A stretch of DNA of 64,000 nucleotides, taken from assembly GCF_954871325.1 (NCBI RefSeq), contig NC_088775.1, positions 23,537,561-23,601,560 of the forward strand, given 5' to 3'. The translations under genes and the position numbers were made by a program. The DNA is from Gordionus sp. m RMFG-2023 (Eukaryota; Nematomorpha; Gordioida; Chordodea; Parachordodidae). Under the pieces are notes generated by a model. That model was not told the DNA's origin and did no database searches. It was given only the letters and a program-made list of their open reading frames with translations. Below, in pieces: positions 24,490-37,339 of the stretch. Position 1 is the first letter of the stretch. The number at the start of each line of letters is the position of its first letter.

Positions 24490-27110
24490 TAACTTTTAAA
24501 AAAAAATTACACAATAGGTTGATCCTAGTTGTATATGATAAATGTGATTTCGGAGATCTTAATAATTAAATTATTCTATCTTTTCTTAAATAAAATTGTA
24601 TTTAATAGAAGTTAAATATTCTAAAGTTGATCAAATTTTGCTTTTTTTTTAGTTTAAAGAATCGTCAAATTGACTCTCATTCTATATCTTATATTTTTTG
24701 TGGTGTTATATTCATCATTTGATACCGTCGCAAACGAAGAAATTTTACAATTTTACCCATATCACTGGTGTACCGACATCAATTTATTCCTGCAAAACAA
24801 CAATTCAGAGTTTTTTAAAATATAAAATTTTGTTCTAATAGCCCCATCTCCGTTTGTGTCTAAATATTTCTAATCAATTTTCATAGTAAGATAAAAAAAA
24901 TATCTCTAGCCTAAGTGAAGATATACCAAATCGGTTCAGATGGCTATACAAATAGAATTAAAAAAATAATAACAGGCGCTTAGGACCTAAGCAGATTAAC
25001 TAGATTCAATTAAGTTTCTAAACTTGGTTTGAATAGGTTCGTGTGACTTTCATTATCTAGCCTCGTTGGTTAAAGAGTTGATTTTGAAGTTTAGGGGTTT
25101 TAAAAAAGAATAATATAAAATTGTTTTTCATTTAATTAAATAAATGTCGCGAACATGGCCAGTGGTATATATCAGTAAAGATTAAAAATAAAGTTTCATT
25201 AGTTTAAAGTACCTGAGCGTATAAATCTTTCACATTCCATGCCTTCGTAGTTCTCCATTTTACAACACAAATCCTTCTCATTCAGTGTCAAATCAATTAT
25301 AACATCCGTATCATCTTCGGTATGGTTAAGTACTAATGTATATATTTTTTTTAATTAAAAACTATCATAAATAAGTTTGGCAAATTAAAGAGCAGCAATT
25401 TTTCTAAAAAATAAAATTGAGCATATCATTTTAAAAAGGTCTCGATTAGTCCCATCCACTTTGACATATGACAATTCTTTTATTTTATGATTTATAATTG
25501 AAAAAGGAATGTAGCTTGTCTAGTCACATCTTTCTCATTCTGAAAATAATAAATTTGGAATTTATTTTATCATGTTTATAAACTTTAATATTGTCACTTT
25601 TTCCCTATATAAATAATACTAAATAAATTTTACTTTACATAAATTTTTAATTGCAAAAAAGTATTTATCTTTCTTAACACTCAAACAATAAACGATATTT
25701 CTATGAAAAGTTAGCTTCAGAAGTATTAAGTTCTTGATGATACATGACAAAATAATTAGATGTTCCCATTCTCAAACATTGGTAGAATGTGAATCTATAT
25801 TTATAACGTGCATTCTAATTATTATATTAAAAAAAATAATTAAATGACAATTATACAATGAAAGGAAAAACAAATTGATGTATTCAAGTTTCTATAACAT
25901 ATTATCTATCTTTTCAAGTAGAACACCTCTTCTCTATATGTATATCAAGTTACATGGTCTTGAAATAAAACATAGGTGTCAACCCTATCGCACAATCAAA
26001 GCGCGATTAAGAGCATCAATATCACATATAATAATTTTAAAAAATTGTCATATTCTTTTGACAATGAGACTAATTTAAGAAAGCGTTGAGATAGCTCAAA
26101 ACAGCAACAATTTAAACAGGGGAGTAATTTCCCTAGTGAATGGAAGAGTTTATTAGCCTATAGCTAACATGATTATTTTTTCCTTACTAATTTTAGAATT
26201 TCTTATTCTACTTTTGTCTAAATTCTTATTTTAATTGAATTTTTGCAATTCCTTGAGAAAGGTAAATAATATGTTATCAAAACGTTAAAATTTATAAATT
26301 TGTTTTTATTTTTTCTTCAAGTGCAAAATTGCTATTAAATTATGATTTTTAAATATAATACCATAATGCACATTATAAATATTCTAAATTCACAATTTTG
26401 ATATTTGATTAAATGTTTATACTAGTTGTATTAATAATAATATTTAAAAAAAAAAAAATTTTTTAAATCTAAACCAGCGAAAAATATATTATGCCTAGTT
26501 TATAGTAAGTGCGATTTCCCCAAATGATGTTTGCGTAATTTACAAAAGCAAGAAAATAATAGATATAATTTATAAATACGGGACGAAATGATAAAATTGA
26601 GAAAGCTTGTTTAGGTACATTTTTATTAAAGCACTGACGAATCCGCCGTGATTTCTCTAGCGATTATTTCGCATAGCTTTTGCAATTATTATAATGTAGC
26701 ATTACGCAGAGAAAGCGGGTAATAGTTTGAAAAGTGAAAAAATATAAATTCTTCTATCTTTCAAAAGCGCTATTAATTAATTTAAAGTTAGGATTATAGA
26801 AAATAATATTTTAAGCGCGTTTTTAAATCAGGAAGATCTGATTTTGTCAAATATTTGAATTCCATTAAAAATAACTATCTTATCAATTTAGTAATAAACA
26901 TTTGAGCGCACATTGACAATAACATGAGAGTTATAGGACACATTTCTAGACCTAGACCATAGATACACTATAAGTATTTTAAAAAATGTTTGATTAAACC
27001 TATATAAAAGCAAGGTGAGCTCATTTTAGAAAATAAATTCAAATCAGTTTCATATTCTTCTCATGGTGATTCGTGATTACCTTAATGATGGGAATAAGAA
27101 TATATAAAAA
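24490..27110. other. Noncoding stretch, includes the presumed BRIP1 3' UTR side
   Basis: Mostly AT-rich sequence with no supported exon. On the minus strand an AATAAA lies near 26,625, about 480 nt beyond the BRIP1 stop, and could be its poly(A) signal. A conserved-looking GC-richer patch at 26,630-26,725 has no reading frame I can support. Confidence 0.35.
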
Positions 27111-27354
27111 TCAAAAGTTGGTTTCACCATAATTCCCCGGAACATCAACGATGGGGAAAGAGGCCCCTACTTTATCTTCGTTATTTTTATAGTGGTTCGA
27201 GGACGAATTTGTAGACATTTTGGCTAGAAAAGTAGATAAATCGTCGATAACGAAAGAACATTCGGAATTACTGCTGGAAGAGCAATTTTTCAAGTTATCC
27301 CGTACCCACCTAGAAAGCTTTTGAGCATGAAGGTTGTGGGTTTGTAGGTTTTGT
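27111..27354 (-). CDS. BRIP1: FANCJ/BRIP1 helicase, last coding exon
   Basis: The minus-strand exon begins after the acceptor TTTATAG, completes a split Arg codon (phase 2), and contains KLSRWVRDNLKNCSSSS, then FVIDDLSTFLAKM. This matches human FANCJ 'GLSKWVRQQIQHH...SALESLAEF' at the end of helicase domain 2. Its 244 nt are one base plus 81 codons including the stop (TGA ending at 27,111). The protein therefore stops about 40 residues after the helicase fold and lacks the long vertebrate tail that binds BRCA1 and MLH1-type partners, a short C-terminus seen in many invertebrate homologues. Confidence 0.85.
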
Positions 27355-27479
27355 CTATAAATGTTATAAAAAAAATAAAATATTCCTTATTATTTTTATT
27401 CGTTTTAATTTCTCAATTCCATATAATTATTTATTTTCTTATGAAAAAAAAGGAAAAGTAATAGGGAGGGAGGTTAAAC

Positions 27480-27575
27480 ATTCCAGATTCGAATCAAACC
27501 TGTCTTAGGCCTAATGGTTATTTACGGGTTTGCTTCGACCGTGCTCTGTGCCTCTCCTACCAGCTGGGTTAAGGC
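27480..27575 (-). repeat. Possible tRNA-derived SINE fragment
   Basis: The minus strand reads TAACCCAGCTGGTAGGAGAG, close to a tRNA A box, and about 60 nt later GGTTTGATTCGAATC, close to a B box. The spacing is too long for a functional tRNA and no cloverleaf closes, so a SINE head is more likely. It lies in the last BRIP1 intron. Copies elsewhere in the window were not found. Confidence 0.35.
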
Positions 27576-27964
27576 TATTTATGAAATAGATGAATAGGTA
27601 AATCGACATGAAAAAAAATGGGTATTACCAATGGCGAAGCTCAAGAATGCGGAATATGGAGAAATGGGTAAGTGGCATTGTCCAGATAAAAATGGAAAGA
27701 GGTTATTAAATGAAGAAAATCGATAATAAAAAATATTCAAAAAGTAACGCATTACAGTTACCCTTGTTATATTTTTTACGATAATTTTTTGAGGATATCT
27801 TATATTTAAAAGGATTGCAAGCTAAGAGTAACTGTAGGGTTAGGGTTATTAATATAGAAGCTATTTCGACCAAAGTTTTACCGACGGACTGTTTAATAAC
27901 AGGGTTAAATAATGTCCAATTGCTCACATTTTTTAAATTTAATTTTAAAAAATAAAATATAAAC

Positions 27965-28075
27965 CTTTGACAAGGGGATTGCGAGCTAATGTGAGCTGCG
28001 TTGTTCAAGCTATATGAGTTTTGATTGGCAAAACGCTCGTCCAATAAGAGAAGCGCGCCCCAGTCATCTTTGTGC
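27965..28075 (-). CDS. BRIP1: FANCJ/BRIP1 helicase exon (end of motif VI)
   Basis: Encodes HKDDWGALLLLDERFANQ directly after the Arg completed from the previous exon, matching human 'RHRNDWGALILVDDRFRNN'. The rest (SYSLNNAAHISSQSPCQ) is lineage-specific. Phase 2 in, phase 2 out, 111 nt, donor CAAAG|GTTTATA. Motif VI contributes the arginine finger region that couples ATP hydrolysis to movement. The frame stays open past the donor, but joining to the 27,354 exon restores the family sequence SRWVRD. Confidence 0.85.
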
Positions 28076-28222
28076 CTTATGGTCAGCCATAAAATCAAAA
28101 ATCAAGGTTAAAATTTTTTTTTTTAAATATTATATCACATGCAAATTTTAAGCCCCCCCCCCCCCAAGTTTTATTAAATGTAGCATTTAATAAAAATTGC
28201 AATCGTTTTAAAATAAAAAGAC

Positions 28223-28302
28223 CTTAGACATCGGCCTAGGGCCTGATTGAGAGCTCTGAAAGCTTGAATTTCCAACCATTCGCTGCCAGTCAGGGATCTG
28301 TT
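28223..28302 (-). CDS. BRIP1: FANCJ/BRIP1 helicase exon (motif VI)
   Basis: Encodes NRSLTGSEWLEIQAFRALNQ then ALGRCL plus a split Arg, matching human 'WYEIQAYRALNQALGRCIR'. Acceptor TTTTACAG and donor CTAAG|GTCTTT. 80 nt, phase 0 in, phase 2 out. The invariant QALGRCxRH of motif VI is intact across this junction. Confidence 0.9.
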
Positions 28303-29905
28303 CTGTAAAATATAGATTAGAAGAATCAAAGAAAGCATTCGTAAAAATGAGCCAACATTCCATACGCATAAAAAAATTATAACTTTTTTAAAGGCAGAAT
28401 TGTTGTAATCCTTTACAATATAAAGTATAACAAAAATCTAGAAATAAATCTATGATTAAAGCAAAAGAGAAATAACCAGCCATAATCACAATATATATGA
28501 AAAGAACACCAATTATATTATAAGAATTAGAAGAAGAAGGATAAACTGGTGTCTTGACTGAGCATACTTTATTGCCAATTTTGGATTTAAAAAAAGATAT
28601 CTAATCAAAATAAATCTACGAGTATTTGACATATAACAAAACTTTTGATGTTTATTTAATTCGTTTATTCAATATTTATTAAAGAGAAAAAAAATAAGCC
28701 TTTATTAATAATCTATGATATTGTCACAAGAGGAGAGCAAATAGCCTCATATTGAAATTAGTATTTAAACTTGGCTACTTATGTTATAACATAAGTAATC
28801 TCATATGGGCAAAGGCATGATGTTAGCTGAGATTTTGCTCTAAAATAATAATGCTAAATTTCACAATTTTCAAGGGCATAGATAAAAAGAGTATACGGCT
28901 CTAAAAATTTCTTTATAACCAACTACGCGCATGTAACAATAATCGAGTACTTCTACCACAAACTTATCAGATAAAATGCAAAGTAATCTAAAAAATTATA
29001 AAGTTGGACCTACAATTTTGGATTTCTGATGTTTTATCTATTGAGAGAATTTGTACTGTTTTCATTTCGATTTGTACCATCGTCGTTTTTCAGTTATTCA
29101 GAGAATACAAATGCAGGGCCAACTTCATGGCACCCCCGCAATATTTAAATTCACAAATAAAAAGTATATAGGTCGACAGAGAATTTTGTATCGCCTTCGT
29201 TTCGATTTGTTCCATTATTGTTTTCTAGATATTGACCGTTAAAATTATGAGCAAAAATATAAAATCCAAATTTAAAATTAAGCGATAGAGAATTTTTCCT
29301 TCTAAAATATTATTTTTAAAGATAAAAATGAATTTTTTATCGAACTATACACTTTTTATTTGTAAATTCAAATATTGCGGGGCGCTACCGTGAATATCTC
29401 AAAAACGATGGTATAAATCGAATTGAAAACGATATAAATCCGCTATCCTATTGATTAACAATCAAAAATTGAGGGGCATATTTCGAGGACCTGATTATGA
29501 GGATGTCAAGAAGAAAAGCTAGTAAAATACATTTCATTTCGGTTAAGATTATTAATTTTATATAAATTTCATTGCTTCTTTTTCTTTAATAATTATTTTT
29601 TTACAATGATCTATTTGGGCTAAAATTTTGGTATTTTTTAATATAGGATGCTTGGAATATGACTAAAAATGCTTAGAAATTCTCTTTTCTAGCCATTTCC
29701 CACTTGATCGGCAATGATGATCGCGTTACGTCAGGTTCGATCGGCTCCATGTTGTGTGTGGATTCGTTAAAATGTGGGCCAAATTTAAGAAACACGTGTA
29801 AAAAAAATTATGTATAGGACATTATATAAAAATATGTTTTTTAGGACAGATGCGTTTAGATCGCTATAGAATTTATGGACGATAACAAATATTATCATTT
29901 TTAAC

Positions 29906-30099
29906 GCTATTTTCTCCTCTCCCGTTTGTGAGTCTTGTGGAGTGAGATAGGCCATCATTGTATTTGCGCTTCAAAACGACCTTCTTTTCCCTCACGTTGG
30001 GGTAAGGAAGACCTATGGAGATGACAAGCCTTGCTAAATGGTCGGCGAAATCGATGCCTTCGCTCACTTTTCCTCGGTATACAGCGAGCAACACGCCAC
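29906..30099 (-). CDS. BRIP1: FANCJ/BRIP1 helicase exon (motifs V and following)
   Basis: Encodes [20 protein letters not shown], then [14 protein letters not shown], then VVLKRKYND, matching human '[36 protein letters not shown]...ELKRQYND'. Motif V (RGKVSEGxDF) is intact. The exon starts after A8G with GT completing a split Gly (phase 1) and most likely ends AATAGC|GTTAAA in phase 0, giving 194 nt. The donor is chosen by phase with the 28,302 exon and leaves an extra dozen residues between YND and the WLEIQ segment. Confidence 0.9.
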
Positions 30100-31265
30100 C
30101 TTTTTTTTATATAATTATAAATAAAATTACTCTTCTATCCTTCCTTTTATTTTGCCTGTTATTTATTTATGTTTTTTCTTTCATTCTTATTTCTTTTTAA
30201 TCCCTTTATATATATATTCTATTTTTTTAAACCGAAACATAAAACATCGTATTTTTTTTTATTACGGGGTTATTTTTTGCAAATGTATTTCATTTGTTTA
30301 TTATTTTTTTTCAATCATTTATTTATTTTTTACTTACTTTTTGAAAATTTCCTAAATACTCTTTCTCCCTCCTTCTGTCCTTTTTCTTACTTTCTTTGAT
30401 ATATTATTTCTTTCTTTTCTCTCTTCCCTTTCTCTATTTTAATGTTAAATATAAAAAAAATTATATAAATTATACCTTGAACTGCTGCTTTTGGTTCAAA
30501 ATTGATTTTCTGATTACAAGACAACTCTATATATTTTTTTAAACAAGAATTATATATTATTAGTTATAATACTATGATTCTCTTTATTTACAAGCACACA
30601 TAAAATTCCACATCTTTAACCATTATCCTATTAATCGTCCCGACCCAGGCCCGGATTTTTGTTTTATGTCCGAGCCTATTTTTAACATTTTTTTTGGTTC
30701 AGCCTGACTTTGGATCGACTTGCAAGGTTATAACTAGGCCTAAAACGAATTATTTGTTATTTGATATTCGATTCGTATTTTACGAATACGAATAACACAA
30801 TTATTCGATTCGAAAGGAAAATTATTCGTATTATTCGAAATTATTTATATATAAATATTCGTAATTATTCGCAAATATTTTATTGCAAGTAAAATAAAAA
30901 GAAGTAATTAAATTTTTCTAGTGGATATCATTTCGTTTTATTTTATTTCCTATTATCAAATATCAAATCATAACAAGTTATATTTGCTGAAAAAGTTTAA
31001 TGGAAGAAAAGGAAAAGTTTCAAAGTAAAATATAATCATTTTATTTTGATTGTTTCTCTTTAATCTATGTTATGAACAAGTCAAAACATTTTTATAGAGT
31101 GTGCCTCTTTCCCATATTCTCGAGCTCCTGGCAGATAAATAACTAAATTTTTTTGACTAGTTCTTATTATATTAGGAAAATCCTTTTCCCATTTAGTAAC
31201 CTTATTTTTGGCAAATTTTATGGACAATCTAATTCAGATAGTGCATTATAATATCTTCATCCTCT

Positions 31266-32510
31266 ATTACATTGTCATAATCACCTCTAAAAATTACATT
31301 AATAATTAAATAAAGGAAATTTATGCTACTAAAGTATTTTTATATATTAAATAAAATCTATAATGAAATACTTTCTAAAATTTTGTTTTATTTTATATGC
31401 AAATATTTAAAATGTAGATATTTTAAATAGATTATAATTTTAAAAATATTTTGTCATAATCACCTTCACCTCTAATTAATAAAATGATATTAATAATAAA
31501 AATAAATACATGATTAAATAAAGGAAATTTATGCTACTAAAGTATTTTTAATAAATAAAATCTATAATGAAATACTTTCTAAAATTTTGTTATATTTTAT
31601 ATGCAAATATTTAAAATGTAGATATTTTAAATAGATTATAATTTAAAAAATTTTATTTTGTCATAATCACCTTCACCTCTAACTAATAAAATGATATTAA
31701 TAATAAAAATAAATACATGATTAAATAAAGGAAATTTATGCTACTAAAGTATTTTTAATAAATAAAATCTATAATGAAATACTTTCTAAAATTTTGTTAT
31801 ATTTTATATGCAAATATTTAAAATGTAGATATTTAAAATAGATTATAATTTTAAAAATTTTATTTTGTCATAATTACCTTCACCTCTAATAAAATGATAT
31901 TAATAATAAAAATAAATACATGATTAAATAAAAGAAATTTATGCTACTAAAGTATTTTTAATAAATAAAATCTATAATGAAATACTTTCTAAAATTTTGT
32001 TCTATTTTATATGCAAATATTTAAAATGTAGATATTTTATATAGATTATAATTTAAAAAATTTTATTTTGTCATAATCCCTTCACCTCTAATAAAATATT
32101 AATAATAAAAATCAATACATTATTAAATAAAGAAAATTTATGCTACTAAAATATTTTTAATAAATAAAATCTATAATGAAATATTTTCTAAAATTTTGTT
32201 ATATTTTATATGTAAATATTTAAAATAAATTTTAAAATGTAGATATTTTATATAGATTATAATTTTAAAAATTTTATTTTGTCATAATCACCTTCACTTC
32301 TAATAAAATGATATTAATAATAAAAATAAATACATGATTAAATAAAGGAAATTTATGCTACTAAAGTATTTTTATATAATAAATAAAATCTATAATGAAA
32401 TACTCTCTAAAATTTGTTATATATTATGCAAATATTTAAAATAAATTTTAAAATGTAGATTATTTTAAAATTTTTATTATATAAAAACTATTTTAAAAAA
32501 TGTAATTTAA
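31266..32510 (+). repeat. Tandem array of ~205-bp AT-rich units within the hAT element
   Basis: About six units start near 31,268, 31,451, 31,661, 31,866, 32,069 and 32,280 with TTTGTCATAATCACCTTCAC and contain TTTATGCTACTAAAGTATTT and AAATCTATAATGAAATACTT. Units differ by small indels, and the first and last are partial. The array lies wholly inside the transposon, so it is carried by it or arose after insertion. Confidence 0.9.
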
Positions 32511-33029
32511 CAATTAACATAAAATATAAATTTAAAAAAATATATAAATAATACACTGTACTTTGATTAAAATAGTATTTCCATAAATTTTAAGAATTAA
32601 TACAAAAATTATATAAATGTTATAACTAAGAATTTATTTTACAAAAATAAATATTATTTAAAACTAATATTATCATATTGCTATTTTTGATTTGAATTTA
32701 TAAAGTAAGGTCTAATTTTCTCTAAGGTTTTGCTAATTCATAATAGGAATAAAAATAGTAAATTAAAATAATTTTATTTTTTAAAAAAAGACCCCCCCCC
32801 CATGCCTATGCCACTGTTTAATTAATTTACTGTTTTTTTCTTTCAGCTTCTAATGTGTCATTAATCTGGAATTTCAGGAAGGATGGTAAACTTGGATTTT
32901 ATATGATATAATGTTAAAATATATTCAAAGATCAATTAGAAAATCTTGATGGAAGAAGATGTGGTGAAGGACATAGTCAATCCTCAAATAGTTGAAGATC
33001 TACATCAATCTCTGATCAAACTGAACATT

Positions 33030-34741
33030 TTAATGCTAGGAGGAAAAATTCTTTAATATGGAATCATTATCTCCATGATGCTAAAAAAGAAACAGCTAAA
33101 TGTAAAATATGCAATGTGGAGATAATGTGCAAGAAAAAAACTACGTCAGCACTAATTAATCATAACAAAAGATTTCATCAAAATCAAAATAATACTATTA
33201 GAAACTATTTAAATGATATACCCAAAACAAATGCTGATGATGTTAAGCATTATTTATTAAAATTTTTGCTAAAGTCAAATATACCTTTTAAAATTCTCGC
33301 CACTCAGGAATTCAAGTCTTTCGTTAGAGCTTTAAATCCTGAAATAAAAAAATGCTCAATACCGTCAATTAAACTATATATGAATGAAATTTTTAATAAA
33401 GAATTCAATAAAGTTAAAATAATTTAAAATGCCAAATTAACTTTACAACTGATATATGGACAAGCCCTACTAATATACCATTTTTAGGGTTGACCTGCCA
33501 CTTTATTGATGAAAAATGGGAGATTAAATCATTGTTATTGGATATAGTTCCATTTACTGATTCGCATTCTGGTGAAAATATTTATAGAGTTTTCTCAAAT
33601 TATAATATCGACATAAGTAAGATAGCAATTACTTGCGATAATGCTAGCTCTAATTCTACTTTCATAAAAATTCTTCGCATAAAACACCCAAATTGTGAAA
33701 TTTTACATGTGCGATGTTTTGCATATGAACTCAATTTAGTAGTACAGGAAATAGTTAAGAAAGTAGATAGGCAAGTATCAAAATTAAGAACAATCATAAA
33801 GATTATTCGCAATTCTTTTACAAAGACAAATATTATGCAAAATGTGTGCTCCTCCCTACTTCCCCCTATGAAACATTTAAAATTAAAATTAGACACATCC
33901 ATCAGATGGAATAGCTCTTATTTAATGGTGGAAAGAGCTATTAAAATGAAAAGGGCTATTGATGAAGTTGTGACTCAGATATATGATGATATATCTGATA
34001 TCGAAGAAAGAAAGAGCGAAGTAATTTAATTTTATTTACTAATTATTATTTTTTATCAGGATGATTGGACTACTTTAATAAACATACAAAACAAATTAAA
34101 GACTTTTTTTGATTTTACCGAAGATATATGTGGTGACACATATCCTACCCTAAATCTTGTCATCCCTTTCTATGTTTCTTTAATCGAACATTTAAATTCA
34201 TTTGATCTCGATTTTATAAACTCTATCAGTGCGATTGAGAAAATAGAAACTTATTATAACAACAAATATTCACACTATAATATCAACAATACTGGATCCT
34301 TGACTAAAAATGGAATTTTTTGAGCAACTACGAACTACATATAACATAGACACAAATCTATTAGAAAAATTTAAAGATGTATATAATGATTACAAAATAA
34401 AATATAATATCAAATCAACATCAGTTAACCCAATAGTAAGTCGAACATGGATAGAATTTTTAAACAAAATAACATCGCATCAGTATGTGAGGTGGAGACA
34501 TATCTTAACGAAATAAGAATCAGTTCAAATAAGAGTCCCTTAGAATGGTGAAGATTGCATGGGGTTGTCGAAAATGGCAACTGATATATTGTCAATTCAG
34601 GGGTCTTCGGCTTCATGTGAGCGGTTGTTCTCAATAGGAACAAATATGATAATGAAAAATAGAATGTCTTTGAAGGAGGAAACTATTAGAAAGACTTTAT
34701 GCTTAAAAAATTGGATATTATCAAATTCGGATTTACTATAA
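33030..34741 (+). pseudogene. hAT transposase, BED finger to hAT-C domain, interrupted
   Basis: Stretch 1 (about 33,055-33,427): WNHYLHDAKKETAKCKICN, then an HxxxxH pair (NHNKRFH), is a BED zinc finger; it continues with the region before the catalytic core. Stretch 2 (33,490-34,029): TCHFIDEKWEIKSLLLD, CDNASSNSTF, and HVRCFAYELNLVVQE are the RNase H-like core, including the Asp of 'TxDNAxxN' and the CxxHxLNL-like motif. Stretch 3 (34,559-34,741): ILSIQGSSASCERLFSIG then RMSLKEETIRKTLCLKNW is the C-terminal dimerisation domain. A stop after 33,427, another near 34,029 and a shift near 34,550 separate the parts. Some of these gaps could be introns. Confidence 0.85.
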
Positions 34742-35169
34742 TTTTATATTTTTGTGTATTATTTTCTATTTTTATAAAATGAGATTATTGTACATTTTTA
34801 GAAAATTTTAATAAAATTTGAATATTAGATTGAAGAAATAGTTTAAATATTTTTTTATAAGCAATTCTAATTCTAAAAATCGGATATTTTCGTCAATTTG
34901 TTTGGTTAACGTTATATGAAATCATTGGGTTGGTTTTATTTCGTTTATTTTCTATAAATTTTCATATTGTAATGACAATTAGTTTAGAGAATCCTTAAAA
35001 GTGTCATCTTTTAACATCTGTAAAATTTTTTTTGCAAAATATTTTATAAGCTTTAGAAAAATTTTCGAATCGAATATTCGACGAATCGAAACGAATAATG
35101 ATTTTATTATTCGTACGAATACGAATAGAGCAATTATTCGATTCGTTTTTTTGTAGGCCTAGTTATAAC

Positions 35170-36715
35170 TAGGGTTAGCGAAATTTTTTGAAAAAATCAA
35201 GTTTAGATTTACATTAAAAAATATCATACATCATAAAAAAATTTTTACCTTACCATAAATCTTGGCAAGTAAAAAGTTAATGCTTCAGGAGACCCGGTCA
35301 GGAAATAGTGAAAAAATATATATTGATAAGCCATGAGCTAATTATTTTACCAAATGAAAAGCAGACTGCCAATCAAAAATTCGATGAGATGTGCAACTGT
35401 TTTAAAAAAATCTCAGTGAGTCGAAAAGAAAATAATTCATTATTTTATAAAACTAATACTTATATGAATGTCCTCGAATAAAAATGTTAAACCAATTTTA
35501 AAATTGTATTTTTTTTTGATTAATAAAATAATTGGTGGTTTTATTATTTTTAATTTTAGCTACTGTTATTTCCCAATTGGGTGTCCTGATGCATTAGCCT
35601 AATTAATCGTCGTTCATTCATTAACACATTTAATTTAATATAATCTGTAATTTGTTTAGTATGTCCCAAATATCAAGCATTTTTAAAACTCTCTCTCCTC
35701 CTTTTTTATATTTAGTTATTAAATTATATTATAATTATCTTTTAATTACTTTTTCTGCGGATAAATAAATTTTTCATAATAAAATATTATACAAATCAAA
35801 TAAGCATGATAATCATTTTTAAAATGTTTGGTTATTTGACATAATTTAAAAAAATGATTTATTATGTATATCTAAATTAGTTTATTTAATTATTAAATGG
35901 ATGCCTACCTGGGTAAACCTGGAAATCGCCATAAAACGGAGAAGAAGAAATTATTATAAGGATATTTATGTGACCCCCATACAGAAAATCAACATTATTA
36001 TAATACTTTCAATAATATATTTCTTATCCTTTCTTCTAACCCCGTATGTCTCAAATTTAACAAACAATGAGACCGAGTTTAATTTCATGTCTTAACACTA
36101 ATCTCTTATCTATCATGGTAAAATTCTAAGCTACTTATAACCCTTAATAGAATTATGTTTTCAGGTGAAATAGTTAAAAAAAATGAATGATGGTTTGCAG
36201 GACCATTAAATTCAGAGTAGAATCATAGGTAAACAATCAACAGCTTCAGTAGAGAGTATTTTCATCATTTGGAGTGTACTCAAAACTTAGGAATCGTGTG
36301 GGAAAATTCTTTCAAACAATTAAATTGAAATACCAATATCGAGGACATGAATAATCCTTGATTGTTAAACTATTATTATTAAAATGATTTTTTACAAACT
36401 ATTTTTTTTTTAGTGTAAAGACAAACAGATGGCATTACATTAACAACATAATAAAAAAAATTAAATGTTAAATTAAGTTTAATATTTGTATAGGCTTTAT
36501 ATTTAGAATTATACAATAAAATTAACAATTATTTTATACATCATGTAAAAAATTGAAACAATGAAAATCAAAATAAATCAAGTAATTTTTTTTTATCTAA
36601 TAAGTACCGATAAGAAGTACAATTTAGTATTTTTCATATAAAAATTAAAAATGATTATTAATACATATTTAGTGAATACTTTTTTTAAAAATATTTAAGC
36701 TTTTCCCCCCAATTA
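35170..36715. other. BRIP1 intron sequence without recognised features
   Basis: AT-rich. The open frame at 35,901-36,095 has no family resemblance. Nothing else was supported. Confidence 0.35.
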
Positions 36716-36934
36716 GTGTTGTTAAAAATCCCGATTTGGGTCTATTTTTAAAAACGGCCCGATTAAGATTTTAGCCAAAATAATATTATTAAGCCTCGAG
36801 ATCTGGCAAATAGAGGTATAAACCTTGTTGCCACATCTATGAGAAAAATATCCAAGCTTACATAATATTATTTTGGCTAAAATTTTAATCGAGTGGTTTT
36901 TATAAATCGAGTTGAATCGGGCTTTTAAGAACAC
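36716..36934. mobile_element. Hairpin MITE flanked by TA
   Basis: A TA dinucleotide lies at each end (36,714-36,715 and 36,935-36,936). The ends GTGTTGTTAAAAATCCCGAT and AATCGGGCTTTTAAGAACAC are inverted. Inside, a near-perfect 27-bp inverted pair (around TTTTAGCCAAAATAATATTA) surrounds an ~70-bp loop. TA duplication and a foldback form suggest a Tc1/mariner-like nonautonomous element. Its GTGTTGTTAA terminus is shared with the repeats at 41.6-42.5 kb and 46.76 kb. Confidence 0.65.
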
Positions 36935-37339
36935 TAGCCCCGATTTATAAATAAGTTGTCACTTCTCTGAAAGAATCTCTTTTATTAATTATAAATTTAT
37001 CGGAATAATAATACTATCATTCATGATATAAAATGCTTTAATTTTAAAATAGCCGGTCATGCCATTAAAATACTGGAATTGAGGTTAATTTTATTTTGAT
37101 TGCGAGAAGGGAGTCGAGAGGAAGATTTCCGACTTCATCCTATCATATAAAAGTTATCAATTTTAAATTCCAGTAGACTATAGTGGCTAGAAAATTTCTT
37201 CTTTCTTTCTAGCTATTACTGTAATTTAAACTAAAGTTAATGTTACTACCCTATAACAAAACAGTATAGGGTATCAATTCCGCCTTTCAAGAACGAACCA
37301 GATGTATTAAAATTGTATGCACTCTTACTAGTATTCTTT

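Larger units (their letters stand above)
30735..35161 (+). mobile_element. hAT DNA transposon, 4.4 kb, with TIRs and 8-bp target duplication, inside a BRIP1 intron
   Basis: Starts TAGGCCTAAAACGAATTATT and ends in its inverted counterpart ...GTTTTTTTGTAGGCCTA. GTTATAAC flanks both sides (30,727-30,734 and 35,162-35,169), a perfect 8-bp duplication. Subterminal regions are dense in ATTCG/CGAAT repeats, probable transposase sites. The left third holds a ~205-bp tandem array. The right half encodes, on the plus strand, a BED-finger transposase in three separated open stretches (33.0-34.74 kb). The coding region is interrupted, so the copy is probably inactive, but the ends and duplication are well kept. 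Confidence 0.9.

Noticed and set aside
27480-27575. Functional tRNA gene
   Set aside because: The box spacing is too long and no acceptor stem closes, so it was called only as a possible SINE fragment.
30152-30399. Phe/Tyr/Leu-rich plus-strand open frames
   Set aside because: They are T-rich low-complexity sequence in a BRIP1 intron, with no family resemblance.
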